From NCBI GenBank assembly GCA_005880175.1, contig VBJR01000243.1, forward strand, positions 45,361 through 51,704: a DNA stretch of 6,344 nt. Direction: 5' to 3'. Source of the stretch: Chloroflexota bacterium. Lineage in GTDB: Bacteria > Chloroflexota > Dormibacteria > Dormibacterales > Dormibacteraceae. Every line of letters starts with the position of its first letter. Within the stretch, counting starts at the first letter, position 1. The notes below the pieces were generated by a model, which was not told the origin of the DNA, made no database searches, and saw only the letters and a program-made list of their open reading frames with translations. The position numbers and the translations under genes were made by a program. Positions 5,983 through 6,344 of the stretch are shown here, piece after piece.

Positions 5983-6344
5983 ATGGCTACGGTGCGAACG
6001 TCCGGCGCGGGGACCACGGGCTCGGCGGGCGAGCGATTCGCGGCCCGGCTGCGCGACCGATCCGCCGGGGCGGAGCGGTTGAGCGCCGCCGCCGGTTCCG
6101 CCTTCGCATCGGCGTGGCGGACGATGTGGACGAGCCTGGTCGCCGTGGTCGTGCTCCTCGTGCTGGTCGGGATCGGTGTCCTGCTCTGGCGCCGGGTCGT
6201 CGGGATCCCGGCCGAGCACGACCTCCAGGTGCTCCGCGACTACCTGCTCCTGCTCGTCGAGGGCGTGGTCCTGGTCGGGGCGCTCGGCCTGCTCGTGATC
6301 GTCGTCGGGTGGCTCTTCCACACCGAGCAGGCGATCATCACGCC
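5983..6344 (+). CDS. Unrecognised membrane protein, 3' end outside the window
   Basis: The frame is open from ATG 5983 to the last base, giving the first 120 residues. A polar, Arg/Ala-rich N-terminal cytoplasmic tail (about 1-48, with ERFAARLRDRSAGAERL) precedes two hydrophobic segments: about 52-69 (LVAVVVLLVLVGIGVLLW) and about 88-112 (starting YLLLLVEGVVLVGALGLL). They are joined by a short charged loop, RRVVGIPAEHDLQVLRD. The second segment contains a Glu (E93) in the membrane. There is no cleavable signal peptide. I do not recognise the family. The ATG at 5968 is in frame but lies inside the -10 box, so 5983 is preferred; no ribosome binding site is visible for either, in keeping with the very short predicted leader. 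Codons have G/C-ending third positions throughout, supporting a real gene on this strand rather than the minus-strand frame over the same bases. Confidence 0.65.
   Translation, partial: MATVRTSGAGTTGSAGERFAARLRDRSAGAERLSAAAGSAFASAWRTMWTSLVAVVVLLVLVGIGVLLWRRVVGIPAEHDLQVLRDYLLLLVEGVVLVGALGLLVIVVGWLFHTEQAIIT

Noticed and set aside
5917..6321. Minus-strand gene opposite the membrane protein
   Set aside because: The product is Asp/His/Gln/Arg-rich without domains; the + strand frame has a good promoter, hydrophobic helices and G/C-ending codons.

Overview
The window looks like chromosome from a high-GC actinobacterium, possibly a Streptosporangiales- or Streptomyces-like lineage. By eye, G+C is well above 70 %. 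Third codon positions in the real genes are almost all G or C, starts include GTG, and several genes have TAGGNT-type -10 boxes right at their start codons. The genus cannot be fixed from the sequence alone. All genes found are on the + strand; the long minus-strand open frames are GC-driven shadows.

Left part (1-4822): three tightly packed genes form one operon, DUF5682-family protein, then VWA-domain protein, then SWIM zinc-finger protein. DUF5682 lacks its N-terminus at the window edge. It also carries a frame disruption near position 1896-1900, so that one reading frame falsely appears to fuse it to the VWA protein. The real junction is a GTGA start/stop overlap at 2007-2010 with a good ribosome binding site. 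This trio is normally encoded with a MoxR-type AAA+ ATPase, which would be expected just upstream of base 1. The working model, inferred from the family, is a chaperone-like AAA+/VWA machine with two accessory proteins of unknown biochemical role.

Middle part (4823-5126): a relic of an alpha/beta hydrolase gene. It keeps its promoter-like -10, the first 23 codons and the last ~65 codons, but the core of the gene is missing and the two ends lie in different frames.

Right part (5127-6344): a probable leaderless gene for a RidA/YjgF-related protein resembling the CnbZ type of 2-aminomuconate deaminase. It is followed by two hairpins, the second abutting a good TTGACC/CAGAAT promoter. That promoter drives the start of an unrecognised two-helix membrane protein which runs off the window.

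The most notable points are the under-studied DUF5682/VWA/SWIM module and the two independent frame-breaking lesions within about 3 kb. The lesions are either real gene decay or assembly errors. No insertion sequences, CRISPR arrays, tRNA or rRNA genes were seen.
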